Positions 17,716 through 27,122 of a DNA stretch of 64,000 nucleotides are shown piece after piece. The position numbers and the translations under genes are program-made. Source of the stretch: Vibrio sp. CB1-14 (lineage in GTDB: Bacteria > Pseudomonadota > Gammaproteobacteria > Enterobacterales > Vibrionaceae); the NCBI RefSeq assembly GCF_040412085.2, contig NZ_CP115922.1, positions 62,001 through 126,000 on the forward strand, given 5' to 3'. The notes beneath the pieces were generated by a model that saw nothing but the letters and a program-made list of their open reading frames with translations, did not search any database and was not told where the DNA came from. The first letter of the stretch is position 1, and each line of letters opens with the position of its first letter.

Positions 17716-17790
17716 AATTATTAATCCTTTCAAGTTGAAGAATAGCTGCCTCAATGAAGTCACTCAGAAAAGCAGCAAAGTTGACCTGAT

Positions 17791-19191
17791 TTATAGCGCA
17801 GGTTCGAACTGCGCTAGAAAATGTCGTAGCACTACAGGTTCGTAAGTAAAACGATACCCTGATATCTTGCGTCGATTTTTTTTCAACTTAATAAGGCTTT
17901 CAGCTACATAATCTAGGTGTTCATTGGTGTAGGTTCGCCTTGGAATTGCGAGTCTTAAGAGTTCCAGAGGAGACGCTTTTTGGATACCAGTCGTAGGATC
18001 GCGTCCCAACAGTAAGGACCCAATTTCAGCAGAGCGTATTCCTCCTTCCAAATATAAGGCGTTCGCCAACGCGTGACCTGGAAATTCATCGACACTGATA
18101 TGAGGCAAAAAAGCCTTAGCATCAATAAATACTGCATGACCTCCGGTGGGTTTTTGAACGGGTATTCCCGCATCCGTCAGTTTCTGAGCCAACCTGTTCA
18201 CTTGATGAATACGGGCTGAAAGATAGCCATAATCCATCGCCTCATATAACCCCACCGCCAGAGCCTCAAGGTCGCGACCAGCCATGCCGCCATAGGTCGC
18301 AAAACCTTCCATTGGAATGCAGAGCGCTTGAGACGAACGGTATAGATCTTCGTTGTCTTTAAAACAACATAACCCCCCAATATTGACCATAGCGTCTTTC
18401 TTAGCTGACATCGTAAACATGTCCGCATACTGAAACATTTCTTTTACGATCTCAGCGATACTCCAACCCGAGTATTTCTCCTCTCTTTGCTTGATGAAAT
18501 ACGCATTTTCCGCGAAGCGTGCAGCGTCCATAACAACCGGAATTCCATATTCTTTTGCAATATCGTAGACGGCTTTTATGTTCTCCAGAGAAACTGGCTG
18601 CCCCCCCATGCTGTTGCAAGTCACAGTAATAATAATTGCTGCTACATTTTCTGAACCGTTCAATTCAATATGCCCAACCAACTGTTCTAAATCGAAATTG
18701 CCCTTCCAATCGAATGGCTCTGTTAATGTATAAGCCTCTTCAACGACAACATTTACCGCCTTAGCACCATTTAACTCAACGTGTGCTGCCGTGGTATCAA
18801 AATGATAGTTGGAAATAAATACAGGTTTCGTCCCACCTCGCTTCATTTTCATTTTTTCTATTAGCACGGGGAACAAGATTTGCTCGGCTCCCCTTCCCTG
18901 GTGCACAGGGATCGTATATTGATACTGAAATATGTCATCCACTGCTTCTTCCAATTTATAAAAACTGGTACTGCCAGCGTAAGATTCATCCCCTTTCATC
19001 ATCGCCGCCCACTGATTCTGGCTCATAGCGCCTGTTCCCGAATCAGTCAACAAGTCAATGTACACTTCTTCACTCTTTAACAAAAATGGGTTAAAACCTA
19101 CTCGCTCAAGCGCTGAGAGGCGTTCTTCTTTAGGAAGTAAGTTAATCGGCTCGACGGCCTTGATTTTATATGACAGAGGTAAATTGCTCAT
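17791..19191 (-). CDS. tnaA: tryptophanase (PLP-dependent, L-tryptophan to indole, pyruvate and ammonia)
   Basis: About 467 residues. Two ATGs (19194, 19191) follow AGGGGAC. Recognisable family blocks run throughout: [39 protein letters not shown] and S-A-K-K-D-A, the last holding the PLP lysine. It is closer to TnaA than to tyrosine phenol-lyase: [10 protein letters not shown]3-G-R-D-P matches the TnaA sequence, whereas tyrosine phenol-lyase has V-R-S-M-E-R-G there. With the leader tnaC and permease tnaB it forms a standard tna operon, probably catabolite- and tryptophan-regulated. Confidence 0.93.
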   Translation of the reverse strand: MSNLPLSYKIKAVEPINLLPKEERLSALERVGFNPFLLKSEEVYIDLLTDSGTGAMSQNQWAAMMKGDESYAGSTSFYKLEEAVDDIFQYQYTIPVHQGRGAEQILFPVLIEKMKMKRGGTKPVFISNYHFDTTAAHVELNGAKAVNVVVEEAYTLTEPFDWKGNFDLEQLVGHIELNGSENVAAIIITVTCNSMGGQPVSLENIKAVYDIAKEYGIPVVMDAARFAENAYFIKQREEKYSGWSIAEIVKEMFQYADMFTMSAKKDAMVNIGGLCCFKDNEDLYRSSQALCIPMEGFATYGGMAGRDLEALAVGLYEAMDYGYLSARIHQVNRLAQKLTDAGIPVQKPTGGHAVFIDAKAFLPHISVDEFPGHALANALYLEGGIRSAEIGSLLLGRDPTTGIQKASPLELLRLAIPRRTYTNEHLDYVAESLIKLKKNRRKISGYRFTYEPVVLRHFLAQFEPAL

Positions 19192-19335
19192 CATAAGTCC
19201 CCTACTGGCCCTAGAATTTAGGGCTTCTTTATTATTAGTCAATAATCTACTGACACTAGAAACAATATGCCTTATTAAAGGTAATGCTAATTCAAATAGC
19301 ACTAATGCATAACTAAGGCAGTCAATAAAAAAGCA

Positions 19336-19452
19336 TTAACGGGGAATGAGCCTTGAAGGTGTTTTAATTTTAGGATCAACAGTATACCAGCGAAACCAAG
19401 ATACAGGAGAAGCTGTTAAAATATGTAAAAATACAAAGCAAAACATTTTCAT
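19336..19452 (-). CDS. tnaC: tryptophanase leader peptide TnaC
   Basis: 38 residues with AGGAG six bases before the ATG. W19-F-R-W22-x-T-x-D26-P27 carries the Trp and Asp with the same four-residue spacing as W12 and D16 in E. coli TnaC. The stop lies about 140 bp before tnaA, where Rho-dependent termination would act. With high tryptophan the ribosome should stall at the stop codon and block Rho. The peptide ends P-R rather than with P as in E. coli. Confidence 0.85.
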   Translation of the reverse strand: MKMFCFVFLHILTASPVSWFRWYTVDPKIKTPSRLIPR

Positions 19453-20368
19453 TACCATCTCCTTATATAAACTGTGTTAACCAATGTAAAAAACAATATA
19501 CTTAACACAACAGAATATCAACAAATGAAATGTTCAAAATAATCGAATAGAGTTATTGCTTTGTAATAAAAAATATAAAAAAGCAAATACTATCATTTAC
19601 TTATAAAAATAATGACTCTTATTTCACCCCCAATGCTAAAGTGCAACATTCAAAAAGTGGGTAAAGCATCACATATTAAAATAATCTTATAGAGCAGAGA
19701 CGACCTCCATTAAAAGAACTCTTGAGGCAGTAATTTATCAAGATGACGAAAAAATCAAACCATTGAAATAACATAAAATATAAGATATTTAATATCGACA
19801 TGAGGGAGTTAAGAAGTTCAAATTCATCCTGAGAGGCACCTCTAGCCCAACAAGGAGCGACTCGCTGACGGCAAAACCATTTCGGTAACATTAAGGAACG
19901 GAGCAGCCTTCTGGGAAGAACGTCCTCCGCGCAATTTGGCGGATGGTTGCCATAAGCGTTCGTTATCTGAGACCGCTATGGTATCGCGTAAAACAGTTAC
20001 TGGAAAAATAAATAACCTTTGTAATTATGAAAGAAAACTTTGTGACACTTACGCCACCCTCAAAGCTCTCAACAATCTTACAGGGGTCAGTATGCCCGAA
20101 ATACAACCGATTTAGGTGGCGTTTACTCTTAAGCTGGATTCAGCAATAAAACTCTAAAAACTGTATGAATAAACGATTACCATAGTAATGCATGCCACTA
20201 AAAATTGGTCAAGCAAAGACGGTTTAATTAACTACTAACCATCTAAATTACCGCCGATTAATCGAGCTAAAATTCGCTACCAAGAGTTATTTTTTATTAA
20301 AAATTAATGAAGTTCGTAGTCGTAGTGACTATAGATACACTAACGATATGCAACAGAGGATAATCGTT
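19453..20368. other. intergenic region of about 900 bp between divergent tna operon and lipoprotein gene
   Basis: The first 180 bp are very AT-rich and must hold the tna promoter; I see no clear CRP site. Between 19680 and 20120 the base composition is more coding-like on the minus strand, but no frame has a credible start. A short inverted repeat (CCGC/GCGG) lies near 19928-19943. No gene is supported. Confidence 0.4.
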
Positions 20369-21007
20369 ATGTCTATTTTTAAGTCAGTTTGGATTGGGAT
20401 CGTGTGCTTAGGGATTACCGCCTGCGCATCAAGCCCTGAAGATGAATACGCGAAGCGCCTACAAGAACAACAAGAGCGAGTGGAGAAAATCAAAGCACAA
20501 CAAGATGAGCTCAAAGCACAAAGTATCGACGATGCCATTGTTGAAGTGCCACCGTGGTTCTTTCAAGCGCCAGCCAATAACGGGAGCGGCTATTATGGCA
20601 CGGGAACAGGACTGAGCTCTACGATGCAAGGTGCAACCGATAAAGCTAGGATACGCGCAGAGAGTGAAATCGGTCGTAAGTACTCCAACGACGTGGCGAC
20701 CAACGCTAAAGATTACCGCGCCAGCGTGTCATCAAACGCCGCAGCCGGAGACACTGTCTCAGAAAGTACTGAAGTGACCATTGATGCGTTTTCGACGTCC
20801 CGACTCTCAAACCTCGAAATTGTGGATTACAAAATCCTTCGAGAAGGCACACAGTACCGGGTCTATGTCTTGATGTACGGTTCAAACCAAGTGTTTGATA
20901 AAACCGATCTGCTCAATGATGTTCGAGAAGACGCCGCACAAGCGCATGAAGCTCTTCAAGAACGAGTGAAAGCAGAACGCGCGTCGGCATCGACGAGTGC
21001 GCTATGA
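20369..21007 (+). CDS. lipoprotein of the LPP20 type
   Basis: 212 residues from ATG 20369, chosen because AGAGGA lies nine bases upstream and the signal peptide then ends in a lipobox (G-I-T-A-C). A short coiled-coil follows (K-R-L-Q-E-Q-Q-E-R-V-E-K). The core has P-P-W-F and G-x-G-x-A-T-D-K-A-R-I-R-A-E-S-E-I, typical of LPP20/DUF-type outer-membrane lipoproteins. It overlaps the next gene by 4 bp (ATGA) and is cotranscribed with it. Confidence 0.75.
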   Translation: MSIFKSVWIGIVCLGITACASSPEDEYAKRLQEQQERVEKIKAQQDELKAQSIDDAIVEVPPWFFQAPANNGSGYYGTGTGLSSTMQGATDKARIRAESEIGRKYSNDVATNAKDYRASVSSNAAAGDTVSESTEVTIDAFSTSRLSNLEIVDYKILREGTQYRVYVLMYGSNQVFDKTDLLNDVREDAAQAHEALQERVKAERASASTSAL

Positions 21008-21471
21008 ATGCCATAAATCATCAACTGACGACTGCTGCTGCTTATGTAGCTATCTATAACCAGCAGTGGTCAACTTTTGAGTTTATGAGCCTTCCTGATG
21101 GACTTGCTTTTGCCATGCTTGGGGCGCTATTGCCGGATATCGATTGTCGCCATTCAACCATTGGGCGCAAACTCCCTTTTCTCTCTCTACCCATCCAATT
21201 GGTATTTGGACATCGAGGAGCGCTCCATTCCCTCTTGGCTGCATTTTGCTTGCTGTATTTTGCATCCCTTGCTGCTTTTCCTTGGGCACAGAGTTTAACC
21301 TTTGGTTTTATCGCGCACTTGGTTGGTGACTCGTGCACAAAAGCTGGTGTTAATTACTTTTGGCCAGTGTCGAGTCATCGCTTTCGATTCCCCATACTCA
21401 TCGCTCGAAATCCACTCTTCGAGTACACCACTTCCGCTGTACTTCTCCTATTAGCTTTTCTTTCCTTTTGA
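21004..21471 (+). CDS. YdjM/DUF457-like membrane-bound metal-dependent hydrolase-like protein
   Basis: 155 residues with three or four hydrophobic segments. Conserved positions include L-L-P-D-I-D (about 41-46), H-R-G-x2-H-S (about 72-77) and H-L-V-G-D (about 101-105), the putative metal-binding residues of the YdjM/DUF457 family. The biochemical role of the family is not well defined. Translationally coupled to the lipoprotein gene before it. Confidence 0.8.
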   Translation: MNAINHQLTTAAAYVAIYNQQWSTFEFMSLPDGLAFAMLGALLPDIDCRHSTIGRKLPFLSLPIQLVFGHRGALHSLLAAFCLLYFASLAAFPWAQSLTFGFIAHLVGDSCTKAGVNYFWPVSSHRFRFPILIARNPLFEYTTSAVLLLLAFLSF

Positions 21472-21483
21472 GACTTCATTCTG

Positions 21484-21525
21484 TCTGCTTAATCCCATTA
21501 CCCCGCCTTATTAGCCGCTAGATCT
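21484..21525 (+). promoter_or_regulatory. bipartite plasmid promoter element, copy A
   Basis: GCTTAAT (21487-21493), 24 nt, CTAGATCT (21518-21525); 43 nt before ATG 21561. Weakest upstream half (TCT instead of GGTC/GGCT before the first box). Confidence 0.6.
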
Positions 21526-21560
21526 ACTAGATGATTCTTTCTCATGTAATGGATTGACCT

Positions 21561-24032
21561 ATGCTTAAGCAGCCAAATCTCTGTACTATGTCGCGACGTC
21601 TTCTCTTTGGCGCTTCTCTTCTATTTATCTGTAACTCGATGCTCGCTGCGCCCATAGAATGGCGCTATGACACTCACACCAAGCCCGTGTTCGAGAAGAA
21701 CGCGCTCGGTAGCTTACAGCCCTCTCTAGTTGTAGCAACCGGGCTTGACCGTTTTGTCGTTGTAAAAGTGAAGGCCGCAGATGGAACTCTGCTCTCAGAG
21801 CATAGAACCGCACGTGTCACCATAAACGACCGATTAACGACAAGCACTGGCAGCACTTATGGGAAAAGTATCCCGCTATCATTTCCTCGAGAAGGGAAAT
21901 ATAGCGTAACGTATCAGATGCTCGACACACTAGATAGGGTCATCGAATCAGCTGAGTACAATGTGATTACGGACATCACCGCGCCGAGTGTTGGCCGTGT
22001 TACCGCAAGCATTCCATATGGACGCGGTATCGCTAATGATGGGCTGCCAATTTGGTCGCCTATTGAAGCTCGCGAAATTCGCGTTAGTAGTATTAGTGAC
22101 AGCAACCCCATCATCGATACTTATTATGAAATTAGATATCGAGAAGGAGCCAAGAATGGGGATTTGATATCAACAGGCAAGCTAATCTACAACGCTGGCG
22201 AGCAAACCGCCATGCTTGGAACAGGGAGCATGTACTCCATTGACTACTCAAACTTTCCATCGGAGAAAATTGGCGCACGCTTTACTGCATTTGTTAAAGA
22301 TGAGGCTGGTAATATTGCGAGCACTCATATTGACTATCACAACAATGGGCACTGCGTATCTCGACCACAAGCTTACGCATACGGAGTTCAAAGTGGTGGT
22401 AGCGTGCTGCTTGGCCAGCCGAACATGCGCCTTGTAACGAACAACAATTTGGTCGACAAGAATCCCGTTGACATCATTTTTCGAGTCCCCAACGATGAAT
22501 CAAAAAAACTCAACCCAACTTACGGTGGATACCCCGAAGGGCATGGAGTTGCAGTAAATTACCAGTGGTTGACGCACGATAACGAATTCAGCTATTTGTT
22601 GGTTAAACAACTGCCGGTCGGCACAGATGGTCATGCTATGTGGCCGATCATAGGCCATACTGATCAATTCACATGGCGTTGCCACCCGTATACTCTTCCT
22701 AACGCGACATTTACAAGCTCCGCAATAGCACCAGTTTTTTTACGCTACGAGGCACTCATAGACAATTATGGCTGGGTTCCTAACTCGACAGGAGTAATAA
22801 ATACCCCTGACATTCCGCGTGACACAAAACTATCCCAGCTTAAAATGTTCGCTGAACCAAGAAGTTATGCGCAGGATCTGATAGACGCAAACCTAGGGTA
22901 TATGTGTACTGTACCTATTGGCGGGACAAGTTGCATTTATCGTCCTAATTGGCCGTTCAACTCTACGGGCACATCGGGTCACTATCATCAACGTCCCATG
23001 CTTACGAAAAGTGGAACAGAGCTCAGGACAGCTACCTCGTATATCTTTGAGTACGACGGCTCTTCTCCGATTATTCATGACGCATTTGAGTGGCTCGATT
23101 CAAAACGTATTCTATCGTTTACTGTAACTGAGTTGTTTAGTGGTGCTACTTGGGGGCGAGTCAAACTCGCACGTGCTGGAGTTCGCGTCTGGTCTACGGA
23201 GAACCAATTAGTAGCTGAAATCGATGGTATTAGTGAAACAGATGGTGATATCTCAAAGGTCAACACATCTCTATCCGGTATAGCAAGTGGAGACTATCGC
23301 ATCGAAGCGTTTGCTGTCGATAACAGCCACAACACTACCAGCAAGACACTGCTCGACCAGGTGACGTTTGACAATGATCCCCCTGAAATAGAATTGCTCG
23401 TAAATCAAATAGATTTCATTCAAGGACAACTGGTAAAAGGACTCGAGTCATTGATGATCCGAGTGATAGATCAAAATGACGCAAGTGTAGAAAGTATGAC
23501 TCTAACTGGTGGACCTGCGAGCGATTCTGTGGAGCTTGCGTTTGTTACTCAACAAAACGGTCTGACGTCGGTCGAGTACCCAAGGCTTTTTCCAAGCTTG
23601 GAAGCGGGTCAAGAGTACTTGATGACCATAGTGGCTGCAGATAAATATCAAAACAGCATCACTAAAATGTACCGCTTCAACTATGAGCCAAACAACCTGA
23701 TTCGGCTCGAATCAATAGCCTATTTACCTGTTGCTCAAGAGCTCTTCGACAGTGGCGACGTGCCATTTGCGCGTGTATTGTCGAATTCACTGCGAACGGA
23801 TGACGGTAGCATCGCGAGTGGAGTCCAAAGCCTGTTAGTGTCAGTGAGGTCAGACTCACAAACAGGAATCGCCATCAATGAGGTGCAGGTTCTTCCTGGT
23901 GAGACAAAGTCGGTGCAATACACCATTACAAATCTTGAAGGAATGTTGGAGCTACCTATTCGCCCCATAACTGTCGATAGCAATGGCGACGGTAGCGCAA
24001 CCTTTCTTGTCGAAATCCCGTACATCAAATAA
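21561..24032 (+). CDS. large secreted Ig-like-fold protein, paralogue 1
   Basis: About 823 residues (an internal ATG at 21588 is also possible). A signal peptide (hydrophobic L-L-F-G-A-S-L-L-F-I then A-A-P) leads into beta-rich Ig-like domains. A signature shared with the proteins at 24308 and 31609 is E-P-R-S-Y-x-Q, about 12 residues, C-x-V-P-x-G-x-T-x-C. The end (F-L-V-E-I-P) also resembles the neighbour. Large Ig-like proteins of this sort are known from IncHI1 plasmids (RSP proteins), where they affect conjugation; that link is by resemblance of context. It carries its own copy of the plasmid promoter element. Confidence 0.8.
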   Translation: MLKQPNLCTMSRRLLFGASLLFICNSMLAAPIEWRYDTHTKPVFEKNALGSLQPSLVVATGLDRFVVVKVKAADGTLLSEHRTARVTINDRLTTSTGSTYGKSIPLSFPREGKYSVTYQMLDTLDRVIESAEYNVITDITAPSVGRVTASIPYGRGIANDGLPIWSPIEAREIRVSSISDSNPIIDTYYEIRYREGAKNGDLISTGKLIYNAGEQTAMLGTGSMYSIDYSNFPSEKIGARFTAFVKDEAGNIASTHIDYHNNGHCVSRPQAYAYGVQSGGSVLLGQPNMRLVTNNNLVDKNPVDIIFRVPNDESKKLNPTYGGYPEGHGVAVNYQWLTHDNEFSYLLVKQLPVGTDGHAMWPIIGHTDQFTWRCHPYTLPNATFTSSAIAPVFLRYEALIDNYGWVPNSTGVINTPDIPRDTKLSQLKMFAEPRSYAQDLIDANLGYMCTVPIGGTSCIYRPNWPFNSTGTSGHYHQRPMLTKSGTELRTATSYIFEYDGSSPIIHDAFEWLDSKRILSFTVTELFSGATWGRVKLARAGVRVWSTENQLVAEIDGISETDGDISKVNTSLSGIASGDYRIEAFAVDNSHNTTSKTLLDQVTFDNDPPEIELLVNQIDFIQGQLVKGLESLMIRVIDQNDASVESMTLTGGPASDSVELAFVTQQNGLTSVEYPRLFPSLEAGQEYLMTIVAADKYQNSITKMYRFNYEPNNLIRLESIAYLPVAQELFDSGDVPFARVLSNSLRTDDGSIASGVQSLLVSVRSDSQTGIAINEVQVLPGETKSVQYTITNLEGMLELPIRPITVDSNGDGSATFLVEIPYIK

Positions 24033-24040
24033 GCATCCAT

Positions 24041-24086
24041 TTTGGCTGCTTAATCGGAAATCGAAGGGACAGAAAAACGCACACTT
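24041..24086 (+). promoter_or_regulatory. bipartite plasmid promoter element, copy B (drives a decayed gene)
   Basis: GCTTAAT (24048-24054), 24 nt, GCACACTT (24079-24086). The imperfect palindrome AGCATCCA/TGGCTGCT surrounds the first box. The ATG of the decayed gene is 35 nt after the second box. Confidence 0.75.
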
Positions 24087-24113
24087 ACATGTATTTTCAC
24101 TGCGAAGTTCGAC

Positions 24114-24311
24114 ATGAAGACGGTAATGCTCTTCTTTTTATTTGCATTTTATTTGGTCGCGTAATCACAGATTAACACATAAGCATTTACAGCTGGATAC
24201 GGGCAGGTGGAATTACCTGTTCGAAATGCATCCGGAGTACTAACACCGACAGCAAAAAGTGCCTTGGCTTATTACGGTTTGAGTGCCCCCCTTTTTGGAG
24301 AACGACAATGA
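24114..24311 (+). pseudogene. remnant of a deleted paralogue of the 27123 gene
   Basis: Bases 24114-24212 align with the start of the gene at 27123 (both encode M-K-x-V-M-L-F-F-L at the N terminus and keep ATAAGCAT at the same place) but hit a stop after about 16 codons. A second open frame (24183-24311) ends with a TGA that overlaps the ATG of the next gene (ATGA). So the 5' end of one gene and the 3' end of another remain, and most of the gene is gone. The promoter element copy B is still intact upstream. Confidence 0.7.
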
Positions 24312-26785
24312 ATAGATCTCTCTCATCCCTTGCCGCGCTGTGTTTTATGATTATGACTCCCGCTCACTCAGCCATCATCGAAGGGGCTATTTTCAGCACT
24401 CCCCAAGGACAAAGTGTTGAGCGAAAAGTTGAAGCAACAACATTTGTAAATTCGGTTGGTGATATAACGCTATTCGTATCGTCGGGTTTAGACCGAAAGT
24501 TGCAAGTAAATGTGAAACACAACGGTATCGTCATAGAGCAATTTACGTCACCGGTTATCAATACTAACAATAGATACACGTTTGGTGAAAAGAGCTTTTA
24601 TGGACTAGAGCATACTCTGCGATCTTTGAATAAAGAAACACGCTACGAAATTGACATCACAACTTTTGATCTATCAAATAACGCACTGGCCGTAGATAGT
24701 TACCTATTTGTAAGAGACGTGACTCCTCCCCAAATCACTGGTGAAATCTATCGAAGTGACACTCATGGTGGGCACTTTCCAATGTTCGGAAGCATTGAAG
24801 CATTCAGTAACCGTGGGTTCAACTATTCGATCAGTGTTAATGGTATCCAAGATAGCTTGTCTGGCGTCGATAGAGCCACATACTTTATCCAACACCCAAA
24901 TCACAGCGACTCAGAGCGCTATGAGGTTCAGGCCGATGTCGATGCAGCATCTGGACTTGCCATGGTGCTAGCGAAACAAGCGGCTAACATCGAATATGCG
25001 GCGAAACGCGCTGACTACACCATTGGGTTTGACCTATATGATAAAGCGAATAACAAAGCAACCGTAACTCGAGTGTCTAAGATTGACAACGAATGTCCGA
25101 GTAAGCCTGTATTACAAATTCGAAATGCTGCATCCGGTGTATGGGAAAACTACAATTCGTCCGGGCATTACATCCATGCCAACCCAGTTCAGTTTCGAGC
25201 CTTGAGACCATCCGCTGACTTTTACATCAATGGTTGGTACGGGTGGGGAGATTGGCTAGGCTCTTCATACGCCTATAGCGGCGGGCTATATGGCCTACCC
25301 CAATCATCATATGAGACAGGACAATGGAAAGTCGATGAGACGACATTCTCATACCCTAACAGTCTTATTTGGCTCGATTTCTTTACGAAATCTGGCTCAA
25401 GCTGCTCTGTCCAGAGATTTGGTAACACGGATCTAAATCTAGTACCTGCGAATCAACATGTACAACTGGCCACAAAGTTAAACTCTACCCAAATCTTGGC
25501 CAATAATATTTGGGTTGACCCGCACCCTGCAACAGAGTTCAATGGAATCGCTTATGGCATAAAGGAACCAACCCATGTGTCGCACATTCGAGCTCACGTT
25601 GAACCAAGGAGCTATGTACAGGTATTGACCGATACGCTTGTGGGTACAACGTGTCATGTACCAGTCGGCGGCACCTACTGTGATATACCGGTTAACTATT
25701 CATTTACTCCAACATCTAAATCATTTTTCTCTGATTTTTATATTAATGCGAAGTCGACAACAGGTCAGTTTGAGCAACGTGTTGGTATTGCACGCATCGT
25801 TTACGATTGGAACCCAATTAGTATCACAGACATTAGCCAGAATACGTTAGGACAAGAGCTGAAGGTCATGACTCAAAATGGTGACTTAACCAATAATTGG
25901 TGGGATACCTATTTTGGCCTTCGTACAGTTGAAGCCAAGTCATTGACAGATAACACGCCTCTAACTCATGTCAATCTGGAACGCTATGATGTGCAGAATC
26001 GCGCTGATTTTTTATCCTTAAAGGGGCTAAGTGAAGGCGTCCATGATATAGAGGTCACTATCACCGACAAGATTGGTACTATAGCTAAAACCATCACAAA
26101 AGTAGATATTGATACAATATCCCCGTCATTTGATATCAGTTATGAGTCAGGTTCAATGCCAGAGACTATTTCCGACATACGAGATATCTTGGTAACACTA
26201 ATGGATATGCACAGTTCACATGTTGTTGAAGCACACCTAACGGGTGCGTCAAGTAACGAAAATATCTTCCTTGGCATAGTTAACAATAATAATACCGCAA
26301 CCTTTGAGCTTCCTCGTATTTTTCCAACTCTAATCGAAAATGAGCGTTATCAGTTAAAAATTGTCGCTGAAGATAGCTATAGAAATCAATCGACTGTGAC
26401 TATCTCATTTGGATACATACCAAAGGGACTGATTACGCTAGAAGCGCAAACAACGTTGCCGGTTAGTCACCCGCTAAAAGACATCAATGACAATGCCATA
26501 GCGCGTTTTGTCAACAATTATCCATTAGTCACCGACAGTGGCATGATGGCCACCGGTAATCAAGATACGTACATAACGAATCGAAAAACGTCGGACTTCG
26601 CAGTTATGGTGATAATAGATGGGGTTAAAGAGACGGTAGAACCGGGGACAACCAGTCGAACGTCCCTCGACCTAGGAAATACCGGTTCGACATTTGAGAT
26701 CCCTATTTACCCCGCTAGACCGGGCGAACTTGGTACTGCAAGCATAATGCTCGATATTCCACAGTTAAGAAGTATCCATGATTAA
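24308..26785 (+). CDS. large secreted Ig-like-fold protein, paralogue 2
   Basis: 825 residues; signal peptide at 1-22 (ending A-H-S-A); GGAG ribosome site. Beta-rich throughout. Shares with the 21561 and 31609 proteins the signature E-P-R-S-Y-V-Q ... C-H-V-P-V-G-G-T-Y-C and the C-terminal (L-D-I-P-Q-L) ending. Its start overlaps the end of the decayed frame, so it may once have been translationally coupled. Probably exported and cell-surface or periplasmic. Function inferred only from plasmid context (mating contact). Confidence 0.8.
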   Translation: MNRSLSSLAALCFMIMTPAHSAIIEGAIFSTPQGQSVERKVEATTFVNSVGDITLFVSSGLDRKLQVNVKHNGIVIEQFTSPVINTNNRYTFGEKSFYGLEHTLRSLNKETRYEIDITTFDLSNNALAVDSYLFVRDVTPPQITGEIYRSDTHGGHFPMFGSIEAFSNRGFNYSISVNGIQDSLSGVDRATYFIQHPNHSDSERYEVQADVDAASGLAMVLAKQAANIEYAAKRADYTIGFDLYDKANNKATVTRVSKIDNECPSKPVLQIRNAASGVWENYNSSGHYIHANPVQFRALRPSADFYINGWYGWGDWLGSSYAYSGGLYGLPQSSYETGQWKVDETTFSYPNSLIWLDFFTKSGSSCSVQRFGNTDLNLVPANQHVQLATKLNSTQILANNIWVDPHPATEFNGIAYGIKEPTHVSHIRAHVEPRSYVQVLTDTLVGTTCHVPVGGTYCDIPVNYSFTPTSKSFFSDFYINAKSTTGQFEQRVGIARIVYDWNPISITDISQNTLGQELKVMTQNGDLTNNWWDTYFGLRTVEAKSLTDNTPLTHVNLERYDVQNRADFLSLKGLSEGVHDIEVTITDKIGTIAKTITKVDIDTISPSFDISYESGSMPETISDIRDILVTLMDMHSSHVVEAHLTGASSNENIFLGIVNNNNTATFELPRIFPTLIENERYQLKIVAEDSYRNQSTVTISFGYIPKGLITLEAQTTLPVSHPLKDINDNAIARFVNNYPLVTDSGMMATGNQDTYITNRKTSDFAVMVIIDGVKETVEPGTTSRTSLDLGNTGSTFEIPIYPARPGELGTASIMLDIPQLRSIHD

Positions 26786-26959
26786 TGTTAAGCGCTGAAA
26801 GTGCTCACAAGCCCAGCAAGCTCTATTGCTGAATAATGTTTTAAGAACTTGAGCACTATTTCACACCTGGTTATCTCTAGGATTGACCCTACAGCTTCTG
26901 GGCTTCCATTAAACTGGTAACGTGACATTGCCGTGTATCTTGTTTGGTTTCAGATTTAA

Positions 26960-27028
26960 ATGCAGTCAAACAAGGAAGGTCTCGCGGAGTTTCTATTTGA
27001 GATCCCTCAACTGAAGTCCATTTACTGA
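26960..27028 (+). pseudogene. C-terminal fossil of another Ig-like paralogue
   Basis: A 22-codon open end reads (F-L-F-E-I-P-Q-L-K-S-I-Y, stop), matching the last residues of the 24308 protein (I-M-L-D-I-P-Q-L-R-S-I-H-D). It is separated from that gene's stop by about 175 bp of non-coding DNA. It is best explained as the tail of a third, deleted copy. Confidence 0.65.
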
Positions 27029-27046
27029 GATAAAAATTTAGACTAA

Positions 27047-27092
27047 ATGGGTCGCTTAATCCCACATAGTAGATGATTCGAACGCTAGCCTT
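27047..27092 (+). promoter_or_regulatory. bipartite plasmid promoter element, copy C
   Basis: GGGTCGCTTAAT (box 27054-27060), 24 nt, CTAGCCTT (27085-27092); ATG 27123 is 38 nt from the second box. Confidence 0.8.
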
Positions 27093-27122
27093 GTATGAAT
27101 CAAGCGCTAGTCGGAGTCGAAT

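Noticed and set aside
17791..19191. Tyrosine phenol-lyase instead of tryptophanase
   Set aside because: The TnaA-type I-R-S-A-E-I-G-S-x3-G-R-D-P segment, the TnaC leader and the TnaB-type permease all point to tryptophanase.
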